Assembly (NCBI RefSeq): GCF_026210795.1
Contig: NC_089436.1
Coordinates: forward strand, 558,001-622,000
DNA: 64,000 nt
Direction of reading: 5' to 3'
From: Rhizophagus irregularis
Taxonomy: Eukaryota; Glomeromycota; Glomeromycetes; Glomerales; Glomeraceae
Shown here: positions 21,050-31,362 of the stretch, piece after piece
How positions within the stretch are numbered: the first letter of the stretch is position 1
Layout: each line of letters opens with the position of its first letter
Program-made: the position numbers and the translations under genes
The notes under the pieces: model-generated
Seen by the model: the letters and a program-made list of their open reading frames with translations, nothing else
Databases searched by the model: none
What the model was told of the DNA's origin: nothing

Positions 21050-21445
21050 CTTCCAATTACTTTGTCCGGGGGTAGCCTGACAATTTGTCGTTATCCGTCA
21101 GTTGTAGCAACCAGCATTTTTTTACAATATTATGATTTTAAGAAACAAAATTTTTTCAAAAATTTAAAGAAAGAACTAATTTAAAAATATTATTTTATTA
21201 TTCTTTACAAATGCTGGCGCTGGAGTTATTTTTTCTCTCACTTATCAAATCCCAACATGTCCAAAGACTAATCATGTAGTACGCTGTGGTCTGGAACCAC
21301 CCAAGATTTTTGACTACTTAGGGATGAAGTTGTAGGGTACTTGTACCTGATAGGCCAGCCTCCTCTGACTTAAGGTCTCATTAATTGGGAGACGAGGTGG
21401 TTCCTAAGTATCTTCCACATCAAGAGCGGACATTTTTTGATACTA
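21050..21445. other. GC-richer unclassified block
   Basis: Composition is near 43% GC against about 20% around it. It contains the inverted pair GGAACCACC (21293-21301) and GGTGGTTCC (21396-21404), plus CAGCCTCCTCTGACTTAAGG. It could be the end of a transposon or a structured RNA, but no family is recognised. Between 21445 and 22250 there are exon-like scraps with GTAATCTAAA donors but no frame. Confidence 0.35.
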
Positions 21446-22254
21446 TACATAAAGATGGTAATTCTATATCTGCGAATTCAAGAAAAAAAAATCTAAATCA
21501 AAAGATGTCAAGGTAATCTAAACATTCTTTTAGAAAAATTTAATCAAAGTTTAAATTGGTTTATATATAGTAATTTTAAGAAAAAGAAAATCTAATCATG
21601 TATTTTTAGAAGAATATGGAAGTAACGCATATCAAGGTAATTTAAATATTTATTTTTTTATTTTATTAAAAAAATAAATTAATATATTTAATAGCAAACT
21701 TCAAAAAAAGGTGAAATAAATATAAAGGTATATTTTTTACTAATTTTTATTTAAATTATTAATATTTTTAATACTTCTTTTCTTTTTTTTAACCTACTAA
21801 TGTTTGTTTTTACTAATATATTTTACTACTAAATATACTAACATTTTCTATTACTAACCATTTTTTATGTTTCTTTTCTTTTATTAACATTTCTAATATC
21901 ATTCCTTTTCTTTTACAAATTCGTTTAACAATATTTATACTAATATCTTTATTATTACTAATATACTTTACTATTTCTATTTCTTTCTTTTAAATATTAA
22001 AAAGATAAAAATAAGCAGCAAATAACCGAACACATTATTTGTAGATAACAGATATACATAATTCTAATTATTTATATGGCTAGAATAATTTTTATATACT
22101 TTTTTGTAATTTTATTTTTTTGTAATTTTTTATTATTAATTAAAAATAATAAAACTTTTAGTACTATTAAATAAATTAATATTATAATTGAATTTAAATT
22201 ATGGATTTATTAGTATTTATATTATTGCATAAAATAAATATTGTACAAGTGTAT

Positions 22255-22480
22255 AATATCTATCCGATATTTTACTATAATATACCGGGTACCTGACAAT
22301 TGACTACCCGATATGTATATGATGTTTATAATATATGTCACTGATTTTCTATATTTCTACTACATATATCAGGTACCTGATATATGTAGTATTGTTAAAT
22401 ATCATACACATATTTCACATTTATTGTACACATATCAGGTATCCGATATGTACCCAAGTTTACCACAATTTTGACCAGTG
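22255..22480. repeat. GGTACC-type MITE, copy c
   Basis: The right end is ATTTTGACCAGTG followed by ATT. The interior has CATATATCAGGTACCTGATA and TATCATACACATAT. The same right 230 bases recur in copies d and e. The left end is indistinct. Confidence 0.75.
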
Positions 22481-22484
22481 ATTC

Positions 22485-22777
22485 TATATCTATCTGTCTG
22501 ATATCTGTATGATATCTGTATAATATATATATGATATATATCATAATATATTGGGTACCCAATAAGTCTATAATATGTGACCAATATTTAACTACCCGAT
22601 ATATGTAAGATGTATATATGATGTTTGCAATATATGTCACCGATTTTCTACATTTCTACTACACTTATCGGGTACCCGATATGTGTAGTATTGTTAAATA
22701 TCATACATATATATCACATATATTGTACACATATCAGGTACCCAATATGTACCCGATAGCATTAATTTTGACCAGTG
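22485..22777. repeat. GGTACC-type MITE, copy d
   Basis: Contains ATTGGGTACCCAAT, CTTATCGGGTACCCGATATG, then CATATCAGGTACCCAATATG, and ends TTTTGACCAGTG followed by ATA. Nearly tandem with copy c. Confidence 0.75.
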
Positions 22778-22837
22778 ATATAAAGAATATATTAAATAAC
22801 TTGACATCTAATAATCATACAAAAATGTATCATAGCT

Positions 22838-23090
22838 TGTTAGAATCGTCTTACTGAGATGAATTGAATGGTGGTAGTTTTATTATCCTTTTACGATCAC
22901 TAGCTGATAACAAAATATTAAACATCGGCATTATCATATTTCTTAATTTACATTTACTGCGCCATTTAATATTTTGCTAAATTTCTTGGTATTTAGTGAT
23001 TGTAAAAAGACGATTAATAGCTCGTTGGAATCGCCTCATTAAGACGAATTAAATGGTGGTAAGATTATCTTTCTACGATTAATATTGGCG
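22838..23090. repeat. Duplicated AGCT(C/T)GTT(A/G)GAATCG motif
   Basis: Two blocks of about 65 bases (22838 and 23011) share AGCTYGTTRGAATCG, GACGAATT/GATGAATT and AATGGTGGTA, followed by a pyrimidine-rich TACGAT. They flank AT-rich DNA and may be ends of one non-autonomous element in the same orientation. Confidence 0.5.
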
Positions 23091-23117
23091 GAATTACAAT
23101 ACAATAAAGTTTTAAGT

Positions 23118-23137
23118 ATAATTTTGGCCAAAATTAT
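23118..23137. repeat. Perfect 20-bp palindrome with TTTTGGCCAAAA core
   Basis: ATAATTTTGGCCAAAATTAT equals its own complement. A related half-site AATTTTTGGCCAGAATTATA lies 15 bases on, so this may be a worn inverted-repeat element. Confidence 0.6.
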
Positions 23138-23184
23138 GTTAATTTTTGGCCAGAATTATAATATACTAATATAAGAAATTTTTT

Positions 23185-23275
23185 ATATAGTCACATCTCT
23201 TTATAATTACCAAATATAGACTGTTCCAAATGCGTGACTATAAAAAGAGTTGACTGTATATAGCTACTATCTGAT
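23185..23275. repeat. Hairpin element with TATAGTCAC ends
   Basis: TATAGTCACATCTCTTTATA and the complementary GTGACTATAAAAAGAG flank a short centre. This is the layout of terminal repeats of pogo/Tigger-type Tc1-mariner MITEs, and related motifs occur at 2210-2384. No target duplication was confirmed. Confidence 0.45.
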
Positions 23276-23590
23276 ATATATCTGACATGATATTAAATAT
23301 ACAATATTTATATATATATATATTACCAATATTTTACTACCTAATATATGTGTGTTAAATATATGATATCTATAAGATATGTCACTGATATTTGACTACC
23401 TGATATGTGTAAAATGTATATATGATGTTTATATAATGTATGTATTACCATTTTTTTACATTTATACTACACATATCAGGTACTATCCAATAATATGTGT
23501 AGTATTATTAAATATCATACATATATATCACATATATTATACACATATCAGGTACCTAATATGTACTCAATAGCATCAATTTTGACCAGT
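23270..23590. repeat. GGTACC-type MITE, copy e
   Basis: Third copy of the element seen at 22255 and 22485: CATATCAGGTACTATCC, TATCATACATATATATCACA, CATATCAGGTACCTAATATG, ending TTTTGACCAGT then ATT. The left part is degraded. Confidence 0.7.
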
Positions 23591-23864
23591 ATTAATAGAC
23601 TTTTCGAATGATTTAATAAAATACTATATGAATTATTAGCAAAATTGAATAAGATTGAGAATTGAAATCTAAAAATTTCAAATGTATTATTCATATACTG
23701 CACTAAAAAAAGTGATTTAATAAAGATGAAATTAGAATATTTTAGAAAATTTTTTGAATGCAAATCTATACAGATTTTTAGAAATTATTTCTGCACAAAC
23801 TTATACCTTAACATAAAGTATTGGAGGAAAAATCTAATAAAAACTGTGCAGATTTTTGGAAAAA

Positions 23865-23886
23865 TGCAGAACTGCACAGTTCTGCA
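23865..23886. repeat. Short hairpin TGCAGAACTG/CAGTTCTGCA
   Basis: Ten perfect pairs with a 2-nt centre, inside an area with four more GTGCAGA or TGCAG(T/A)TCT motifs (23845-23930). Possibly the core of a decayed element. Confidence 0.45.
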
Positions 23887-24008
23887 GGATTAAATTTATG
23901 CAGTTCTTCAAGTTATTAAAAATATGTGCAGAATTTTAATAATAAATCTGTGTATTAAATGTAATTTATCTACTACTATACAATATACATTAAAATATAA
24001 TATTAAAC

Positions 24009-27000
24009 CAGTGTTGGGTTTTGGACTTGTCCAATTGGTTTTTTGAATTGGACAGTTTTGGACGGTCCAAAACTAGTTTTGGACCGTCCTAAACTGTCCA
24101 AAAGTTCTATGGGTTTTGGACAGTCCAAAACTGTCCAAAACTGTCCAAAACTAGGTTTTGGACTGTCCAAAATTGTCCAAAACTGTCTAAAACCCATATT
24201 TAGTAAGACTAAGAGATTATATGTAGATCATTTCAAGATTATCTTTTTTTTACTTTTGTTCATAACTTCGTAATATTTTTTTTCTTTATACTCTGCTTAT
24301 AAGTTATAACCTTACTACATTTACACTTTAAAGTTTAAATTTAATAATATTTTAACTTATGCCACGTGGAGGCCGACCTAGGCATATTCTTTTTACATAT
24401 GTAACAATTTTGAAAAAAACTAATTCAGGAGACAAAGACCGTCAATGTATTTGCAATTGTTGTGCTGAGGTTTTAAAAGATGATGCCAAACCTATAGTAA
24501 ATAGAAAGGAAAGAATTAAAAAACATTTAACAAATTGTAAATATTTTTGGGACAAATATAAAGGAGAAGCAGAGGAAATACTTGGAAATTGTGATGTTGA
24601 TGAAGAAATGCCACCATCTAAACATATACGTATTGATGGTAAGCATATGTATTTTTTTTAAGATTTTTTAAAAAAATATGTTTATTAATTAATTGTTTGA
24701 TTGTATTTACAGATGATAGTGCATCTATTTCAAGTTTTTGTACAAATTCTATGTCCTCATCATTTAATTTAAGTCGCCGGTCATCTGAATCTTATTATCA
24801 ATCATCAATATCCAAATTTGCTGTACGTGATCCTAATAAATCCGAAATTCCTAAATTCCATGATCTTTTAATTAGGATAACAGTATCTAATGGCTGGTCA
24901 TTTCAATGGGTTAATAATCCTTCAACACATGCTTTTTTTCATTGGTTAAATCCAAAGTTAAAGTTGCCAGATCGAAAGCAACTAGCTGGTCCAATATTAG
25001 ATCAAGCTATTAAAGGTATTGAACAATTACGTAAAGAAAAGTTAAACCAGGTACATGAACAAGCTGGTATTACTCTTTCATTCGATGGTTAGAAAAATAT
25101 TGTAAATCAAGAATTACTTGGAATTATGATTATATTACCTTCTGGCGAAACTTTGATATGGAAAGCAGTAGATATAAGTGATCAAAGAGGACGTGCAATT
25201 GATGTTATACCAAAAATAGAAGAAATATTAAATGATTTAAAGGATCAATCAATTAAAGTAGCCGCACTTGTGAGTGATAGTGCTGCGGCATATGCTTCAG
25301 CACGGTAAGTTGATTGTGTATTTATTATTTATTAATTAATTTATTTTTTTTTAATTTATTTAATGAATTTTTATTTTATTTAGACAACAGCTTCGTCTCA
25401 AATACCCTCAATATGTATTTTTACCATGCTTTGCACATCAATGCAATTTAGCTGTTGGAGAGATTTTTAAAGAATCTAGTATCTTGAAAAATGCATCTAC
25501 TAATGCCGTAAAATTGGTTAATTATTTTAATCATCCTAATAATGTGTATTTTATTGGAAAATTACGAAATATTCAACGAGAACTTTACTCAAAATATTAT
25601 GCAATAATAAGACCCGGCGATACAAGATGGAATTCTTATTATGAATGTTATTTAAGTTTAATTCGGACTAAACAGGCATTGAGAGTAAGTGAAATTTATT
25701 AATTAAATATTAAAAAATTAAATACTAATTTATTATTTTTTAATAGAATTTAGTTACTCGTTATGAGCCTCTTGAAGAAACTTCATCAAGATCTACTGAA
25801 TTATACCTTCCAACTGATATCTGCCAAATAATTATGGGTGATTTATTTTGGTCCCGTATTTCACAACTTGCAACATTGATGAAACCTTATTGTGGAGCGA
25901 CTTGATAAATTGCAAACAGATAAGGCTCGACTACATGATGTTGCTTTATCTTTTGGATATTTTATTAAATTTTGGGAGCAGAATACAGATCGATTCTTGT
26001 CTGAAGGCATAATTTCACGTCTTGAAAAACGTTGGAATGACTGGGAACAGCCTATACTACTACTTTCTCTTGTACTTCATCCCAAATATCGCCTTAACAA
26101 ATTTAATCCTGACTTAGAAATAATCAATTTTGTAACAATGGGAACTTGGCTTGATTATTATTATAAAGCTTGGACATCTGAAAAGCCAACAAAACTACTT
26201 GCACAATTTGAATCTTATCAAGTTAAAAAACCACCTTTTAATAATGAAACATATGAGCAATTTGGTGATGATGTTTTGGCATATTGGTATTATTGTTCTA
26301 CAATGTGCAAGGAATTAGGATTTATAGCAACAAAAATTTTCAGTATTTGTGTGAATTCAGCCTCTGTAGAACGATTATTCTCATCTATGGGATTTTTGCA
26401 CACTCCTCGAAGAAACAAATTAAAGGCAATATTGTTTTGTTTTTTATATATTATTGATATTTACTAATTAATTTTTATTTATTTATTTAGCATGAAAGAG
26501 TTGTAACTATGGCTCAACTTCGAGCAGATATTCATCAGACTGAAAATGAAAAAAAAGGAAACGTGAATCTGAAAAAATAAAGGTAAATATTACGCCACCA
26601 ATTATTGAATCAGATGAACAAGAAACTGGTAATACAGAACAAAATGAAGCTGAAAGAATACTTGAGGACTTACAAGAAACATCCAATTACATAACAACTG
26701 AACAAGATTGGACTGAACGTCTGAATGAATGGAATGAGCTATTAATGGAAGAAGAAAGAGCACAGAATCTGAATGTTACAGAGGAATCATTAAATTGTAG
26801 TGATAATGATCTATTAAATTCATATATCCATCCTGCTATTAATGCTGATGCAAAGTGGAACTTACGAGATCTTTTTATTAGAGAATTGGAAAGGCCAGAA
26901 TTTATATCTGTGTCTTCAGAATTTAATTAGTTAAATATGTAATTAGTTTATTATAATTTTTTTCGTTCAATATATAATATAATGTTAATAATAAATATTA

Positions 27001-27223
27001 AATAATGGCTTAAAATTTAGTAATGCTAATATAAATTTGTAATTAACATTTATTTTATATAATGCTTACCAGAATTGGTTATAATTTTGGCCCAAATTAA
27101 TTTAATAATCACGTAATCTGTCCAAAACTTGTCCAATGAAAAAAGGTTTTGGTTTTGGACAGGTTTTGGACAGGGTTTTGGACAGATGTCCAAAACATCA
27201 AATTGTCCAATTGCCCAACATTG
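24009..27223 (+). mobile_element. 3.2-kb hAT transposon with ends and target duplication
   Basis: The tips CAGTGTTGGG and CCCAACATTG are inverted repeats (9 of 10). The flanks share ATTAAAC (24002-24008 and 27224-27230), 7 bases of an expected 8-bp hAT duplication. Subterminal regions 24018-24190 and 27119-27205 are dense in GTCCAAAA/TTTTGGAC on both strands, more than fifteen in all, as expected of transposase-binding sites. It contains one multi-exon transposase gene. The ends agree with the hAT MITE at 5004. Confidence 0.92.
24359..26930 (+). pseudogene. hAT transposase gene (BED finger, hATC), recently broken
   Basis: Exons: 24359-24638, 24713-25304, 25384-25684, 25747-26425 and from 26491. 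A BED-type finger (CICNCC, then HLTNC) is near the N-terminus. The central RNase-H-like domain includes LSFDG, LVSDSAAAYASAR and FLPCFAHQCNLAVG. The C-terminal dimerisation domain has ICVNSASVERLFSSMG. The tail is acidic and Asn-rich, ending ISVSSEFN. Breaks: TAG at 25090 where TGG is expected (DGWKN context), a frame change near 25890 and another in the A8 run near 26551. The last intron has a GC donor (AAG|GCAATA) instead of GT. With so few breaks the copy is young. The ATG at 24359 is the first in frame, about 350 bp inside the left end. Confidence 0.85.
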
Positions 27224-27231
27224 ATTAAACT

Positions 27232-28080
27232 ATATATTATCTTATAACATGTAATGTATGTTAAATGACTGAAAAAGGCAAAAAAACAAAATATTAGCAA
27301 GAATGTTTCTTAGAAAAAAAAGTTTTCAAAAGTAATGTAACATTAAAAACTTATCTAGGTTCTAATAGAAAATATTTTTAAAAAAGTTTTTGAAATATTT
27401 TTTAAAAACTCATTTAAATTTTCAGAATCGAAAGTTGAAAAGGAAACCTATAAAAAAAAGATAAAGGAAGTATTAGTAGTAAACACTTCCTAAATATAAA
27501 AAAAAACAGTTTTTTTTTTAAAAAAAAAATTGAAGTCAGATAAACTCATCTAATAATTTAAACCTAAAATTTTTTTTATATTAGTAACTGCAATTAGCAT
27601 ATGAAAATAATTATAAAAAGTATATATTAATCTTAAATTTTCAAGTGGATCTTATAGTCTATTAGGTTTAGTAGACATTATAGCAACATGTTAAAATAGT
27701 GTATTTCAAATGTTACCTATCTGATTAACTATTATAATCACTCAACAGTGCACATATGGAGTTTTATATCAAAATGATAAATAGACAGAATAGTTTACAA
27801 ATTTATAATAATATTAGAATAGTTTACATTAACGTTATTCTAATAGTATCATAGTTAGTAAAAAAAAAAAATTAAATTTTCAAGACATTAAAATTAAATG
27901 ATAATATATAATATATAAGAGTGATATGATTGTAAAAACATCTGATTGTATATATATATCATTGCAAATTTGCAATTATACTTTTAAAATATAGTAAATA
28001 AAAATAAAAAAGTTTATTTTTTATTATAATTTTATTATAATGATTTTTTTTTTTATTATAATTCATTATGAACACAAAAA
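27232..28080. other. AT-rich spacer before the BTB cluster
   Basis: No gene or clear repeat. Long A/T runs and many stops in all frames. Confidence 0.55.
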
Positions 28081-28209
28081 CAGTGTCCACATGACATGCG
28101 ATTTTCATCTATTTAAACAACTTTTACATTACTGTGCAACAATAAATATTCATTCTTTCCTCTTTCTAACGCCAACGTTTAAATAACAGTTTTTAACGTT
28201 ATAAAATTA
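28080..28209 (+). promoter_or_regulatory. Upstream block of BTB gene 1, type A
   Basis: CACATGACATGCGATTTTCA, then ACTGTGCAACAATAAATATT, TTTCTAACGCCAACG and AACAGTTTTTAACGTTATAA lead to the ATG. The same blocks precede BTB genes 2 and 4. The TCACATGA motif recurs about 75-125 bp before the other members. Confidence 0.6.
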
Positions 28210-29655
28210 ATGGCGGAAAATTTTTTATTAGATTTATCACAAGATATTGGTCAACTTCTTACTACTGGAGATGGCCATGATTTAATTATTCAAGCTGGGG
28301 AAGGTCAAAACATGAAAGAACTCATTGCGCATTCATTAATTTTAAGTGCTAGGTCAACATATTTTAAAACTGCATTATCAAAAGAATGGGCAAAAAAAGA
28401 AAATGGTGTAATTATTTTCAAAAAGCCAAACATTTCTCCGGAAATCATGGAATTAATTTTAAATTATCTTTATACTGGATTAGTTAATTTCGATAAGCAA
28501 AATAGTGTAAAGGTGTTGAAACTTTTAGTGGCATCTGATGAACTGAATTTGCAAAAATTAAGTGATTATATTCAGACTTATCTGATTGATAATCAAGCAG
28601 AATATTTAAAGAATGATCCTGTTGATGTTCTTCAAATTACATTTCGATATGAGAGTTGTGAAGGCTTACGTAAATTTTGTTTAGATTCTATCTGTGAAGA
28701 ACCTAAAATACTTTTTGAATCTCCAAAATTCACTTCATTGGAAAAAGATCTTATTATTCTTTTCTTAAAAAATAATGAACTTGAAATGGAAGAAATTGAA
28801 ATTTGGGAATTCGTACTTAAATGGGCTCTTGCAAGAATGTCGACTCAACATAATGTTGATAATTTATCCCAATGGACATCAAGTAATTTCGAGGAATTAG
28901 AAAAAATCCTACACGATTTAATTCCACATATTAGATGGTTTCAAATTCCTTCAAAACTTTTTTGGAGAAAGGTTAATCCATTTAAGTCAATCTTTCCAAA
29001 ACAACTTTATGAGGATATTATGGGATATTATTGTGATCCTGACACACCACCAACTAATGCAATATTACCTTTAAGACGTAATTTATCTTATATTGATTCT
29101 GTTCTTATCGAAAGAGATCATTTATCAATAATTGCAAGCTGGATTGATAAAAAGGAAGAGTCTTTTTATAATACTAGAAGTACTCCTTATTCATTCACAC
29201 TTCTTTATCGTGCAAGTAGAGATGGATTTGAAGCTGCAAAATTTCATGAGTTATGTGATAATAAAGGTTCGACTATTATGATATCAAAATTAAAAGAAAA
29301 TGGCAAGTTAATTGGAGGTTATAATCCATTAAGTTTGCATCCTTATAATTCTTATACTAATAGCAATGGAAGTTGGCAATCTACATCAGATAGTTTCTTA
29401 TTTTCTTTTACAAAAAAAGAAGAAATTAATTCGGCATATATAACAAGAGTTAATCTAGATTCTCAAGTTTATGCAGTATGTTATGGTTCAAATTACGGTC
29501 CAGCTTTTGGTAGTGGATGGGATTTAATTATAGATCGTAATAATATTATTAAAACATGTGGTAGAGGTACATATTTAGACGTATACAATATTATAAATTC
29601 TGGACATAATCATATTTTGGAAGATTATGAAGTATATCAAGTAGTAAAAAAATGA
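28210..29655 (+). CDS. BTB-BACK-TLDc protein 1
   Basis: 481 residues, no intron. The BTB fold is at about 20-125 (DLIIQAGEG, AHSLILSARSTYFKTAL with the conserved His41), followed by a BACK-like helical region (about 130-245, with LRKFCLDSIC and FLKNNELEMEE). A TLDc domain occupies about 300-480 (SIIASWID, LLYRASRDGFEAAKFHELC, GGYNPL, FGSGWDL, DYEVYQV). BTB-BACK proteins often act as CUL3 adaptors, and TLDc domains can bind the V-ATPase or are linked to oxidative-stress protection; neither is shown here. The family is heavily expanded in Rhizophagus. This is the first of six tandem copies. Confidence 0.9.
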   Translation: MAENFLLDLSQDIGQLLTTGDGHDLIIQAGEGQNMKELIAHSLILSARSTYFKTALSKEWAKKENGVIIFKKPNISPEIMELILNYLYTGLVNFDKQNSVKVLKLLVASDELNLQKLSDYIQTYLIDNQAEYLKNDPVDVLQITFRYESCEGLRKFCLDSICEEPKILFESPKFTSLEKDLIILFLKNNELEMEEIEIWEFVLKWALARMSTQHNVDNLSQWTSSNFEELEKILHDLIPHIRWFQIPSKLFWRKVNPFKSIFPKQLYEDIMGYYCDPDTPPTNAILPLRRNLSYIDSVLIERDHLSIIASWIDKKEESFYNTRSTPYSFTLLYRASRDGFEAAKFHELCDNKGSTIMISKLKENGKLIGGYNPLSLHPYNSYTNSNGSWQSTSDSFLFSFTKKEEINSAYITRVNLDSQVYAVCYGSNYGPAFGSGWDLIIDRNNIIKTCGRGTYLDVYNIINSGHNHILEDYEVYQVVKK

Positions 29656-29810
29656 TTATTAAATAAACTGATGTCACGGTTATATCACATGACACGCCAT
29701 TCCGAATTTTATTTAATGTTCACGATACTGTGCAACAATAAATATTCATTCTTTCCTCTTTCTAACGCTAACGTTTAAATAACAGTTTTTTTGATAACGT
29801 TATAAAAATA
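29656..29810 (+). promoter_or_regulatory. Upstream block of BTB gene 2, type A
   Basis: Carries TATCACATGACACGCCATT, CTGTGCAACAATAAATATTC, TTTCTAACGCTAACG and AACAGTTTTTTTGATAACG before the ATG, nearly identical to the block before gene 1. Length 155 bp between genes, so promoter and preceding terminator must share it. Confidence 0.6.
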
Positions 29811-31262
29811 ATGACGGAAAATTTTTTATTAGATTTATCCCAAGATATTGGACAACTTCTTACTACTGGAGATGGCCATGATTTAATTATTCAAACTGGA
29901 GAAGGTCAAAACATAAAAGAAATCTTTGCACATTCATTAATATTAAGTGCTAGGTCAACATATTTTAAAACTGCATTATCAAAAGAATGGGCAAAAAAAG
30001 AAAATGGTGTAATTATTTTCAAAAAGTCAAATATTTCTCCAGAAATCATGGAATTAATTTTAAAATATCTTTATACTGGATTAATTAATCTCGATAAGCA
30101 AAATGGTGCAAAAGTGTTAAAGCTTTTGATAGCGTCTGATGAACTGAATTTGCAAAAATTAAGTGATTACATTCAAACTTATTTGATTGATAATCAAGCA
30201 GAATATTTAAAAAATGATCCTGTTGATGTTCTTCAAATTGTATTTCGGTATGAGAGTTGTGAAGATTTACGTAAATTTTGTTTAGATACTATTTGTAAAG
30301 ATCCTAATATACTTTTTGAATCTCCAAAATTCACTTCATTGGAAAAAGACCTTATTATTCTTTTCTTAAAAAATGATATGCTTGAAATGGAAGAAATTGA
30401 TATTTGGGAATTCATACTTAAATGGGCTCTTGTAAGAATGTCAACTCAACATAATGTTGATAACTTATCTCAATGGACATCAAGTAATTTTGAAGAATTA
30501 GAAATAATTTTACATGATTTAATTCCGCATATTAGATGGTTTCAAATTCCTTCAAAACTCTTTTGGAGAAAGATTAATCAATTTGAAGCAATATTTCCAA
30601 AACAACTTTATAAAGATATTATTGGATATTATTGTGATCCTGACACAACACCAACTAATGCAATATTACCTTTAAGACGTAGTTTATCTAATATTGATTC
30701 TGTTCTTATCGAAAGAGATCATTTATCAATAATTGCAAGCTGGATTGATAAAAAGGAAAAGTCTTTTTATAATACTAAAAGTACTCCTTATTTATTCAAA
30801 CTTCTTTATCGTGCAAGTAGAGATGGATTTGAAGCTGCAAAATTTCATGAATTATGTGATAATAAAGGTTCGACCATTATGATATCAAAATTTAAAGAAA
30901 ATGGCCAGTTAATTGGAGGTTATAATCCATTAAGTTGGCATCCTTATAATTCTTATACTAATAGCAATGGAAGTTGGCAATCTACATCAGATAGTTTCTT
31001 ATTTTCTTTTACAAGAAAGGAAGAAATTAATTCGGCATTTTTAACAAGAGTTAAAAATTCTGGAGTTTACGCAGTATGTTATGATTCAAATTATGGGCCA
31101 GCTTTTGGAGACGGATGGGATTTAATTATAGAGCGTAAAAAATTTATTAGAACATATGGTTGCGGTACATATTCAGATGTATTTAAAATTATAAATTGTG
31201 GTAAAGATTATATTTTAGAAGATTATGAGGTACATCAGGTAGTAAAAAATGATGATAAATAA
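29811..31262 (+). CDS. BTB-BACK-TLDc protein 2
   Basis: 483 residues, intronless, colinear with the neighbours. It starts MTENFLLDLS. It has EIFAHSLILS in the BTB core, LRKFCLDTIC in BACK and FEAAKFHELCDNKGSTIM in TLDc. The substitutions that set it apart cluster in the last 60 residues (KNSGVYAVCYDSNYG, RKKFIRTYGCG), the variable face of TLDc in this cluster. It is closest to gene 1, with which it shares a type A promoter. Confidence 0.9.
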   Translation: MTENFLLDLSQDIGQLLTTGDGHDLIIQTGEGQNIKEIFAHSLILSARSTYFKTALSKEWAKKENGVIIFKKSNISPEIMELILKYLYTGLINLDKQNGAKVLKLLIASDELNLQKLSDYIQTYLIDNQAEYLKNDPVDVLQIVFRYESCEDLRKFCLDTICKDPNILFESPKFTSLEKDLIILFLKNDMLEMEEIDIWEFILKWALVRMSTQHNVDNLSQWTSSNFEELEIILHDLIPHIRWFQIPSKLFWRKINQFEAIFPKQLYKDIIGYYCDPDTTPTNAILPLRRSLSNIDSVLIERDHLSIIASWIDKKEKSFYNTKSTPYLFKLLYRASRDGFEAAKFHELCDNKGSTIMISKFKENGQLIGGYNPLSWHPYNSYTNSNGSWQSTSDSFLFSFTRKEEINSAFLTRVKNSGVYAVCYDSNYGPAFGDGWDLIIERKKFIRTYGCGTYSDVFKIINCGKDYILEDYEVHQVVKNDDK

Positions 31263-31269
31263 ATTAAAT

Positions 31270-31362
31270 TGATTCGCTGTTACATATCACATGATATGTG
31301 ATCTTCATTTATTTATTATAAAGTTAGTACGACAATTCTTTCTCTAATTTTTGAAAATAAAA
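31270..31362 (+). promoter_or_regulatory. Upstream block of BTB gene 3, type B
   Basis: TATCACATGATATGTGATCT, CATTTATTTATTATAAAGTT, GACAATTCTTTCTC and TTTTTGAAAATAAAA precede the ATG. This block differs from the type A leader and is shared with the decayed copy at 34555 and with gene 5. Confidence 0.6.
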
